DNA of 64,000 bases from contig LR134353.1 of assembly GCA_900637135.1 (NCBI GenBank), forward strand, positions 3,844,001 to 3,908,000, given 5' to 3'. Made by a program: the position numbers and the translations under genes. Below are positions 16,508-22,991 of the stretch, one piece after another (position 1 is the first letter of the stretch; each line of letters starts with the position of its first letter). The DNA comes from Mycolicibacterium flavescens. Its GTDB lineage: Bacteria > Actinomycetota > Actinomycetes > Mycobacteriales > Mycobacteriaceae. The notes beneath the pieces are model-generated. The model was not told where the DNA came from. It made no database searches and worked only from the letters and a program-made list of their open reading frames with translations.

Positions 16508-17746
16508 GTGGATTTCGCCCTGCCCGACCATCTGCCTTCACTCCTCGCCGAGATGGACGCCTTCATCGAGACGGAGATCAAACCGCTGGAACGCGAGAAC
16601 ATCCAGTACTTCGACAAGCGTCGCGAACATGCCCGTACGGATTGGGACAACGACGGGATCCCCCGCCGGGAATGGGAGGACCTGCTCGACGAGATGCGCA
16701 GGCGCGCGGACGCGGCGGGCTGGCTGCGCTATGGGCTGCCGTCTCGGTTCGGTGGCCGCGACGGCAGCAACATCGACATGGCCGTCATCCGCGAACATCT
16801 GGCGCACAAGGGTCTCGGGCTGCACAACGACCTGCAGAACGAGTCGTCGATCGTCGGCAACTTCCCGCAGGTCATCATGATGGACCGGTTCGGCACCGAC
16901 GCGCAGAAGGCCGAGTGGACCGAGGCGTTGATCACCGGAAAACGGTCGATGGCCTTCGGCCTCACCGAACCCGCACACGGTTCGGACGCCACCTGGATGG
17001 AAACCACCGCGGTGCGCGACGGTGATGAGTGGGTCATCAACGGCGCCAAACGATTCAACACCGGCGTGCACCGCGCCACCCACGATCTGGTGTTCGCCCG
17101 CACCTCCGGCGAAGCCGGCCAGGCCCGCGGCATCACCGCATTCCTCGTGCCCACCGACGCCCCCGGATTCACCGTGCCGTACTACTGGTGGTCGTTCAAC
17201 ATGCCGACCGACCACGGCGAGGTCGAGCTGAAGGACGTCCGGGTGCCCGCCGACGCGGTGCTCGGTGAGATCGACCGCGGGCTGGAGGTGGGTCAGACCT
17301 TCCTGCACGAGAACAGGATTCGCCAGGCCGCCAGCAGCCTCGGCGCCGCGCAGTACTGCATCGACCGCGCCGTGCAATACGCGAACGACCGCAAGGTCTT
17401 CGGCAAACCGCTGGCGGTGAACCAGGCCGTGCAGTGGCCGCTGGTGGAGTTGCAGACCGAGGCCCAGATGGTGCGTTTGCTGGTGTATTACGCGGCAACG
17501 GAGTTGGACCGCAACCACCACATGGAGGTTTCGGACAAGGTGTCGATGGCCAACTACCGCGCCAACCGGCTGGTCTGCGAAGCCGCCGACCGCGCGATGC
17601 AGGTGTTCGGCGGCGTCGGCTACAGCAGACACGAACCGTTCGAACACATCTACCGGCATCACCGGCGCTACCGGATCACCGAGGGAGCCGAGGAGATTCA
17701 GATCCGGCGGGTGGCACAGCGGCTGTTCGGGTTCGGCAAGCGTTGA
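16508..17746 (+). CDS. Acyl-CoA dehydrogenase, LvaC/ACAD10-11-like
   Basis: A 412-residue ACAD. Signatures are MAFGLTEPAHGSDATWMETTA (FAD/substrate loop), FNTGVHRATHDLVFARTSG, VFGGVGYSRHEPFEHIYRHH, and the C-terminal ITEGAEEIQIRRVAQRLFG with a glutamate at the catalytic EGT-like position. The start is GTG with AAAGGAAA upstream. It is followed, with overlap, by an APH-fold kinase and a DUF6285 protein. In Pseudomonas putida this same trio (LvaC, LvaA, LvaB) converts 4-hydroxyacyl-CoA to an enoyl-CoA by phosphorylation and phosphate elimination. On that basis it may be a 4-phosphoacyl-CoA eliminase rather than a simple dehydrogenase. Confidence 0.82.
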   Translation: MDFALPDHLPSLLAEMDAFIETEIKPLERENIQYFDKRREHARTDWDNDGIPRREWEDLLDEMRRRADAAGWLRYGLPSRFGGRDGSNIDMAVIREHLAHKGLGLHNDLQNESSIVGNFPQVIMMDRFGTDAQKAEWTEALITGKRSMAFGLTEPAHGSDATWMETTAVRDGDEWVINGAKRFNTGVHRATHDLVFARTSGEAGQARGITAFLVPTDAPGFTVPYYWWSFNMPTDHGEVELKDVRVPADAVLGEIDRGLEVGQTFLHENRIRQAASSLGAAQYCIDRAVQYANDRKVFGKPLAVNQAVQWPLVELQTEAQMVRLLVYYAATELDRNHHMEVSDKVSMANYRANRLVCEAADRAMQVFGGVGYSRHEPFEHIYRHHRRYRITEGAEEIQIRRVAQRLFGFGKR

Positions 17747-18714
17747 ACCGCTTACTCGCCGAAGGCCTCACCGGCGTCCTCGGGCCGGTGCTCGGCGAGG
17801 CCGTGACCGTCGAGAATCTGCACGCGCTGACCGGCGGCGCGAGCCGCACGACGTGGGCGTTCGATGCGGTCACCGATACGCGTCGCGCCCTGATCCTGCG
17901 TACGGGCCCGCCCGACGACGTCCACGCGAGCATGGAATTGGAAGCCGCCGTTCAGCAGCGGGCGGCCGCCGCGGGGGCGCCGGTGCCCCACATTCTCGCC
18001 GCCGACAACTCCCCTGCCGCTCTGGGCAATCCGTACCTGATCTGCGACGCCATCGGTGGCGAGACCATCGTGCGCAGAATCTATCGCTCACTCGACGACT
18101 CCGGCCGCCAACGGTTGCTGCATCAGTGCGCCGAGGCGCTGGCCGCCATTCACCGTGCGGACTATCAGGGCATCGACGTGCCTCCCTCGGACCAGCTGTC
18201 TGAGTGGCGGGCCCGGCTCGACGAAATGGGCGACACCACAGCGACGTTCGAGTGGGCCTTCCGTTGGCTTGAGGCCAACCGGCCGGCTCCGTCCCCGCAC
18301 GTGCTGGTGCACGGCGACTTCCGGATGGGCAACCTGATCGTCGACGACAACGGGCTGGCCGCGGTGCTGGACTGGGAGCTCGTGCACGTCGGCGAGATCT
18401 ACGAAGACCTGGCCTGGTTCTGTATCCGGGCATGGCGTTTCGGCGCGCCGGAGCATCACGGTGCCGGCGGGTTGGGCAGCGTCGAGGACTTTTTGGCCGC
18501 CTATGAGTCCGCCGCGAACACGACGCTCGACCGGGAGGCGTTCCGGTGGTGGTTGACCGTTGCCACGCTGCGGTGGGGCGTCATCTGCCGGTACCAGGCC
18601 GAACGCCATCTGTCGGGGCAGACCGAGTCGGTCGAGCTGGCCGCGATCGGACGGCGCGTCAGCGAAACCGAATGGGACGTTTTGGATCTGCTCGAAGGAG
18701 GAGGACCGCGATGA
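17743..18714 (+). CDS. APH/choline-kinase-fold phosphotransferase, LvaA-like
   Basis: A 323-residue kinase-fold protein. The catalytic loop is HGDFRMGN (190-197), followed by the metal-binding DWE (210-212) in VLDWELVHVGEIYEDLAWF; ILRTGPP near residue 51 matches the beta-3 region. The start is a TTG at 17743 sharing bases with the preceding TGA (TTGA); the first ATG in frame would remove the N-lobe. Its neighbours, an ACAD and a DUF6285 protein, match the LvaA-LvaB-LvaC set, where LvaA with LvaB phosphorylates the 4-hydroxyl of hydroxyacyl-CoA. An aminoglycoside-resistance role is unlikely. Confidence 0.8.
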   Translation: MNRLLAEGLTGVLGPVLGEAVTVENLHALTGGASRTTWAFDAVTDTRRALILRTGPPDDVHASMELEAAVQQRAAAAGAPVPHILAADNSPAALGNPYLICDAIGGETIVRRIYRSLDDSGRQRLLHQCAEALAAIHRADYQGIDVPPSDQLSEWRARLDEMGDTTATFEWAFRWLEANRPAPSPHVLVHGDFRMGNLIVDDNGLAAVLDWELVHVGEIYEDLAWFCIRAWRFGAPEHHGAGGLGSVEDFLAAYESAANTTLDREAFRWWLTVATLRWGVICRYQAERHLSGQTESVELAAIGRRVSETEWDVLDLLEGGGPR

Positions 18715-19064
18715 CCTGGCTGTACGGCCGCCCGACGGCGGCTGAACTGGTCGCCGCCGTCGCCGGCTTCCTCGAGAACGACGTCCGCAACATCACCGGC
18801 CCCGACAGCGGGGTGGCCGATGCCGGCCAGGTCAACTTCCACGCCCGCGTCGCGGCCAATGTGTTGCGCATCGTCGAACGCGAACTACTCGACACGTCGT
18901 CCGGGGAGGTCACCGACGCTCTGCGCGAGATCGGTTACCACGACGAACCCGAACTGGCCGCGGCGATCCGCTCGGGTGAGCTCGACGGCCGCGCCGCAGA
19001 GCTGTTGCCGGTGCTGCGGACGATCGTCCGGCACCGCCTCGACGTCAACCACCCCGGCTACTGA
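18711..19064 (+). CDS. DUF6285 small protein, LvaB-like kinase partner
   Basis: A 117-residue protein starting with ATG inside the kinase stop (ATGA) behind a strong GGAGGAGG site. It is helical with GRPTAAELVAAVAGFLENDV and FHARVAANVLRIVERELL, typical of the DUF6285 group found beside phosphotransferase and ACAD genes. In the P. putida levulinate operon the protein in this place (LvaB) is required for LvaA kinase activity. It is the last gene of the operon, and a 53-nt hairpin follows 1 nt after the stop. Confidence 0.78.
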   Translation: MTWLYGRPTAAELVAAVAGFLENDVRNITGPDSGVADAGQVNFHARVAANVLRIVERELLDTSSGEVTDALREIGYHDEPELAAAIRSGELDGRAAELLPVLRTIVRHRLDVNHPGY

Positions 19065-19065
19065 C

Positions 19066-19118
19066 GCGATTTGTGCACATCGAGGAGCGGTGAGCGCTCC
19101 CGATCGTGCACAAATCGC
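19066..19118. terminator. Near-perfect bidirectional terminator hairpin
   Basis: The left arm GCGATTTGTGCAC (19066-19078) pairs perfectly with GTGCACAAATCGC (19106-19118). Inner ATCG/CGAT and GGAGCG/CGCTCC blocks extend the stem with only single-nucleotide bulges. It fills the space between the convergent ends of the DUF6285 gene (stop at 19064) and the methyltransferase (stop at 19120), so it can terminate both transcripts. Confidence 0.75.
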
Positions 19119-19119
19119 A

Positions 19120-19746
19120 TCAGGGGCGGCGGATTCGGGCCAGCCACGCCGGTTCGTCGACGAGAGTTCCGGGCGCCGATCCGATCGCGTCGGCCTGAGC
19201 CGGCTGAACGATGCCGCGGTAGGTGGTCTCCCCCAGCGACTCGAGGACCCACCCGTCTCCGAACGCGCCGCGGATGTCGGATTCGCTGACCTGAGGGCCG
19301 AACCCGCGACCGCGGTCGGAGAGCGCGAGCACGTGGACCAGCCCGCCCGGCCGGCACGCCGCGTGCAGACTGCGCACGTACCTGGCGCGGTCGGTGTCGT
19401 CGAAGATGTGGAACAGCGCGCTGTCGACGATGGTGTCGTAGGCGGCCTCCCCGAGATCCATCGCGTCGGCGACCTCGAACCGCGCGTCGACGCCCTTGGC
19501 CTCGGCGTTTCTGCGGGCATGCTCGACCGCCGAGGGTGCGTAGTCGACGCCGAGCACGTCGTAGCCCAGGCCGGCGAGCAGGACCGTGTGCTCACCGGCG
19601 CCACAGCCGACGTCGAGCACCGCGCCCCTGATCAGGCCCGCGCGTTCCAGGCCGACGATCGCCGGCTGCGGCTCGCCGATCACCCACGGTGCGGTTCCGC
19701 TCTTGTAGGCGTCGTCGAATAGCGAGAGAGTAGGTGTCACATCCAT
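19120..19746 (-). CDS. Class I SAM-dependent methyltransferase
   Basis: A 208-residue Rossmann-fold methyltransferase. Motif I is VLDVGCGAGEHTVLL (about residues 43-57), with an acidic GVDYAP after the second strand and a post-motif VADAMDLGEAAYDTIVDSALFH. It resembles thiopurine- or tellurite-type small-molecule methyltransferases (N-terminal FDDAYKSGTAPWVIGEPQP). The ATG at 19746 is 17 nt from a SoxR-type box in the divergent promoter shared with the SnoaL-like gene, so redox-cycling compounds may induce it. Substrate unknown. Confidence 0.85.
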   Translation of the reverse strand: MDVTPTLSLFDDAYKSGTAPWVIGEPQPAIVGLERAGLIRGAVLDVGCGAGEHTVLLAGLGYDVLGVDYAPSAVEHARRNAEAKGVDARFEVADAMDLGEAAYDTIVDSALFHIFDDTDRARYVRSLHAACRPGGLVHVLALSDRGRGFGPQVSESDIRGAFGDGWVLESLGETTYRGIVQPAQADAIGSAPGTLVDEPAWLARIRRP

Positions 19747-19762
19747 GCCCGCCAGTGTTCAA

Positions 19763-19780
19763 CCTCAATCGGTGTTGAGG
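19763..19780. promoter_or_regulatory. SoxR-type operator between divergent genes
   Basis: CCTCAA-TCGGTG-TTGAGG is a perfect 6+6+6 inverted repeat, extended by a flanking A/T pair to 7-bp arms (19762-19781). It matches the classical SoxR box (CCTCAA-N6-TTGAGG) of the E. coli soxS promoter and of actinobacterial SoxR targets. It lies 17 nt from the methyltransferase ATG and 14 nt from the GTG of the SnoaL-like gene. No soxR gene is in this window, so the regulator would be encoded elsewhere. Confidence 0.72.
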
Positions 19781-19794
19781 TCAAGGAGGATCAC

Positions 19795-20187
19795 GTGACC
19801 GTTGCCCACGACGTTGTCACCGACGTGGCGGATCGCTTGTTCGCGGCGATCGAGACCGGCGACCGCGACGCCATTTCGCGGCTGTGGCACGACGACGTCG
19901 TGGTCTGGAAGGTCGCCGACCGCGACCGTGACAAGGACCGGGCGCTTCGAGTCCTGCACTGGTTCATCGACACCACCTCACAACGCCGATACGAGGTCAT
20001 CGATCGTCAGCTGTTCGACGGAGGGCTGGTCCAGCAGCACATCCTGCACGCGACAGGACACAACGGCGGCGTCATCGCGATGCGCGTGGGCATCATCATC
20101 AAGCTGGGCGCCGACGGGCTGATCAGCCGGATCGACGAGTACTTCGACCCAACGGAGATCGCTCCGTTGCTCGAGCCCACCACGTGA
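19795..20187 (+). CDS. SnoaL/NTF2-fold small protein
   Basis: A 130-residue alpha+beta-cone protein. It reads DRLFAAIETGDRDAISRLWHDDVVVWK at the start, FIDTTSQRRYEVIDRQLFDGG in the middle, and GLISRIDEYFDPTEIAPLL at the end, which is the SnoaL / ketosteroid-isomerase-like pattern. The fold hosts isomerases, cyclases and stress proteins, so activity cannot be named. The GTG start has AAGGAGGA 4 nt upstream. The SoxR-type box ends 14 nt before it, and the divergent partner is a methyltransferase. Confidence 0.8.
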   Translation: MTVAHDVVTDVADRLFAAIETGDRDAISRLWHDDVVVWKVADRDRDKDRALRVLHWFIDTTSQRRYEVIDRQLFDGGLVQQHILHATGHNGGVIAMRVGIIIKLGADGLISRIDEYFDPTEIAPLLEPTT

Positions 20188-20241
20188 CCCGGCCGGCCAC
20201 ACCGGCCACAAGCGATCCGACAAACCGAGCTAGGAGACGAC

Positions 20242-20775
20242 ATGGTAAGCCTGAGCGAACTTTTCAGCGATCCCGCCTCGACAGGAACGTGGAAGCTGGA
20301 CCCGGCTCAGTCCACGATCGGGGTGCGCAGCAAGTCGATGTGGGGCCTGGTACCCGTCAAGGGACGGTTCACCGAGTTCAGCGGTGACGGCCAATTATCG
20401 GCTCCGCAAACGGTTTCCGGACACATCGAGATCAACGCCGCGTCGCTGCGCACCGGTATCCGCAAGCGCGACGAACATCTGCACTCCGCCGATTTCTTTG
20501 GCGCAGAAACCCATCCGGAAATCAGCGTGCTCATCACCGGGGCCGACGCGATCGACGGCGACACCATCGACCTGCGCGCCGAACTGACCATCAAGGGCAC
20601 GACCAAACCCCTGACGCTGCGAACCAAGGTCACACCGGTCGGCGACGGCGGGATGCGGCTGGTCACCGAGGCCACCGTCAACCGGCGAGACTTCGGCGTC
20701 GACGGCAACCTGGTGGGCATGATCGGTGACAAGTCGACGATCTCCGGCGACTTGGTGTTCCGGCACACCCGCTAG
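20242..20775 (+). CDS. YceI-like family protein
   Basis: A 177-residue lipocalin-like beta barrel. YceI motifs are GTWKLDPAQSTIGVRSKSM, GHIEINAASLRTGIRKRDEHL, FFGAETHPEISV and RRDFGVDGNLVGMIGD. Members bind long polyisoprenoid or lipid chains. No signal peptide is seen here, so the protein is probably cytosolic. AGGAGAC precedes the ATG. It sits between the SnoaL-like gene and the response regulator with no clear partner. Confidence 0.9.
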   Translation: MVSLSELFSDPASTGTWKLDPAQSTIGVRSKSMWGLVPVKGRFTEFSGDGQLSAPQTVSGHIEINAASLRTGIRKRDEHLHSADFFGAETHPEISVLITGADAIDGDTIDLRAELTIKGTTKPLTLRTKVTPVGDGGMRLVTEATVNRRDFGVDGNLVGMIGDKSTISGDLVFRHTR

Positions 20776-20790
20776 CCGTACGATCACGAC

Positions 20791-21192
20791 ATGGCCGAGT
20801 CATCGCGTCCGCTGCGGGTCCTCGTCTACAGCGATAACCCCAGGACCCGAGAAGAGGTACAACTCGCGCTCGGTAAGCGGGTGCATCCGGAGTTGCCAGA
20901 GCTGACCTACGTCGAGGTGGCGACGGGCCCCATGGTCATCCGCCAGATGGATGAAGGCGGGTTCGATCTGGTGATCCTCGACGGCGAGGCCACCCCCGTC
21001 GGCGGGATGGGAATCGCCAAGCAGCTCAAGGACGAGATCGAGGATTGCCCGCCGATCCTGGTGCTCACCGGCCGTCCCGATGACGCGTGGCTGGCCCGCT
21101 GGTCGCGCGCGGAAGCCGCGGTTCCCCACCCGATCGATCCGATCCGACTCGGCGACGCCGTGGCCTCGCTGCTGCGCACCCTGGTGCAATAG
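20791..21192 (+). CDS. Atypical orphan response-regulator receiver protein (Rv3143-like)
   Basis: A 133-residue receiver domain with no output domain. The phospho-acceptor region is FDLVILDGEATPVGGMGIAKQL, so the aspartate (in LDGEA) is present. The acidic pair near the N-terminus is reduced (VYSDNPRTREE), and the switch threonine lies in ILVLTGRPDD. Length and position directly before nuoA match M. tuberculosis Rv3143, an orphan regulator. It could act by protein-protein contact, possibly with complex I. There is no cognate kinase nearby. Confidence 0.85.
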   Translation: MAESSRPLRVLVYSDNPRTREEVQLALGKRVHPELPELTYVEVATGPMVIRQMDEGGFDLVILDGEATPVGGMGIAKQLKDEIEDCPPILVLTGRPDDAWLARWSRAEAAVPHPIDPIRLGDAVASLLRTLVQ

Positions 21193-21358
21193 CCAGAAAA
21201 CACGTAAACCCCTGTCGCACTTGCCTATTCGAGGCATGACGACATAGCCACGCGTTGCCAATAGCGATACTAACCAAAAGGTGTGGCGCGCATCCCAAAG
21301 GGCGCTAGGGTGTGGGTAAGCTCACATCGAACAGCCCACGAGGGAGCGTTTGCTCGGT

Positions 21359-21733
21359 ATGGATTTGTACACGCCAATCCTGGTGCTTGGCGCTATTGCG
21401 GCGGCGTTCGCGGTCGGCTCGGTTGCCATTGCTCTGCTGGTCGGTCCGCGTCGCTACAACAGGGCCAAGCTCGAGGCCTACGAATGCGGCATCGAGCCGG
21501 TGCCGCACGGGGGCGCGTCCGGTCAGCCGACCGGCCAGCGGTTTCCGATCAAGTACTACCTGACCGCGATGTTGTTCATCATCTTCGACATCGAGATCGT
21601 CTTCCTGTACCCGTGGGCGGTTGCTTTCGACAATCTCGGACTGTTTGCGCTGATAGAGATGCTGCTGTTCATGGCGACGGTGTTCGTGGCCTACGCCTAT
21701 GTGTGGCGACGGGGAGGTCTGGCATGGGACTAG
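21359..21733 (+). CDS. nuoA: NADH-quinone oxidoreductase subunit A
   Basis: Three-helix membrane subunit of complex I, 124 residues. It begins MDLYTPILVLGAIAAAFAVG and contains YECGIEP, RFPIKYYLTAMLFIIFDIEIVFLYPWAV and VAYAYVWRRGGLAWD. The ATG at 21359 matches the family N-terminus; an in-frame TTG at 21350 lies closer to AGGGAG and may be used. About 165 nt of upstream DNA (21193-21358) holds the operon promoter, with no obvious conserved operator apart from a short TGCCT/AGGCA repeat near 21221. First gene of the nuo operon; overlaps nuoB by 10 nt. Confidence 0.95.
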   Translation: MDLYTPILVLGAIAAAFAVGSVAIALLVGPRRYNRAKLEAYECGIEPVPHGGASGQPTGQRFPIKYYLTAMLFIIFDIEIVFLYPWAVAFDNLGLFALIEMLLFMATVFVAYAYVWRRGGLAWD

Positions 21734-22278
21734 AGGAGAAGTTGCCGGGCGGGATCCTGCTGTCCACGGTCGAGAAAGTGGCGGGTTACATCCGCAAGGG
21801 CTCGCTGTGGCCTGCGACGTTCGGGCTGGCGTGCTGCGCGATCGAGATGATGGCCACGGCAGGCCCGCGGTTCGACATCTCCCGGTTCGGCATGGAGCGG
21901 TTCTCGGCCACGCCCCGCCAGGCCGACCTGATGATCGTCGCGGGGCGGGTCAGCCAGAAGATGGCGCCGGTGCTGCGGCAGATCTACGACCAGATGGCCG
22001 AGCCGAAGTGGGTTTTGGCAATGGGGGTGTGCGCGTCCTCGGGCGGGATGTTCAACAACTACGCGATCGTCCAAGGTGTCGATCACGTCGTCCCGGTGGA
22101 CATCTACCTGCCCGGTTGCCCGCCGCGCCCCGAGATGCTGCTGCACGCGATCCTGAAGCTGCACGACAAGATTCAGGAGATGCCGCTCGGCGTGCACCGC
22201 GAAGAGGCGATCCGCGAGGCCGAGCAGGCCGCGCTGGCCGTCACGCCGACCATCGAGCTCAAGGGGCTGCTGCGATGA
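21724..22278 (+). CDS. nuoB: NADH-quinone oxidoreductase subunit B
   Basis: Peripheral-arm subunit carrying the N2 [4Fe-4S] cluster next to the quinone site; 184 residues, the usual length. Cysteines are in FGLACCAIEMM (tandem CC), MGVCASSGGMF and YLPGCPPRPEML. The N2 pattern CC...C...C is complete. It overlaps nuoA by 10 nt and nuoC by 4 nt (ATGA). Confidence 0.97.
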   Translation: MGLEEKLPGGILLSTVEKVAGYIRKGSLWPATFGLACCAIEMMATAGPRFDISRFGMERFSATPRQADLMIVAGRVSQKMAPVLRQIYDQMAEPKWVLAMGVCASSGGMFNNYAIVQGVDHVVPVDIYLPGCPPRPEMLLHAILKLHDKIQEMPLGVHREEAIREAEQAALAVTPTIELKGLLR

Positions 22279-22991
22279 CCAGCGGCCCGGGTGAAGAGCA
22301 GAACGCGACGAACGGCAACGGCGCCGAAGCGGACGCACCGAAGATCATCAGTGTCCGCCGCGGAATGTTCGGGGTTAAGGGATCGGGCGACACCTCCGGC
22401 TACGGGCGCCTGGTGCGGCCCGTCGCGCTGCCCGGCAGCTCGCCACGTCCCTACGGCCGCTATTTCGACGAGGTCGTCGATCGGCTCGCCGAGGTGCTCG
22501 GCGAGGACGGTTACGCGGCATCGATCGAGCGGGTCGTGGTGCACCGCGACGAGCTGACCCTCGAGGTGCAGCGTGATCAGCTGCCTATCGTGGCCCGTGC
22601 GCTGCGGGACGATCCGCAGTTGCGTTTCGAGTTGTGCCTCGGGGTCAGTGGGGTGCACTACCCCGACAAAGTCGGGCGCGAACTGCACGCGGTGTATCCG
22701 CTGATGTCCATCACCCACAACCGGCGGATCCTGATCGAGGTCGCCGCACCCGACGATGACCCGCACATCCCGTCGCTGTTCGAGGTCTATCCCACCACCG
22801 ACTGGCACGAACGCGAGACCTACGACTTCTTCGGCATCATCTTCGACGGGCATCCCGCCCTGACCCGGATCGAGATGCCGGACGACTGGGTGGGGCACCC
22901 GCAGCGCAAGGACTACCCGTTGGGCGGCATCCCGGTGGAGTATCACGGCGCCGAGATTCCTCCGCCCGATCAACGGAGGGCCTACAGCTGA
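22275..22991 (+). CDS. nuoC: NADH-quinone oxidoreductase subunit C
   Basis: A 30-kDa-type subunit (238 residues) that packs against NuoD in the connecting module. The family signature is SIPSLFEVYPTTDWHERETYDFFGI-like (ERETYDFFGIIFDGHP), followed by DYPLGG. The first ~45 residues are a charged, low-complexity extension (EEQNATNGNGAEADAP), common in actinobacteria. It stays separate from NuoD, unlike the NuoCD fusion of enterobacteria. The stop overlaps the nuoD ATG by one base (TGATG). Confidence 0.96.
   Translation: MTSGPGEEQNATNGNGAEADAPKIISVRRGMFGVKGSGDTSGYGRLVRPVALPGSSPRPYGRYFDEVVDRLAEVLGEDGYAASIERVVVHRDELTLEVQRDQLPIVARALRDDPQLRFELCLGVSGVHYPDKVGRELHAVYPLMSITHNRRILIEVAAPDDDPHIPSLFEVYPTTDWHERETYDFFGIIFDGHPALTRIEMPDDWVGHPQRKDYPLGGIPVEYHGAEIPPPDQRRAYS

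Noticed and set aside
17743..18714. Aminoglycoside resistance gene
   Set aside because: The APH fold is present, but context (ACAD, DUF6285, CoA-transferase) points to acyl-CoA metabolism.
21193..21358. Riboswitch or structured leader before nuoA
   Set aside because: Only a 5-bp TGCCT/AGGCA repeat is visible and no known riboswitch core could be recognised.
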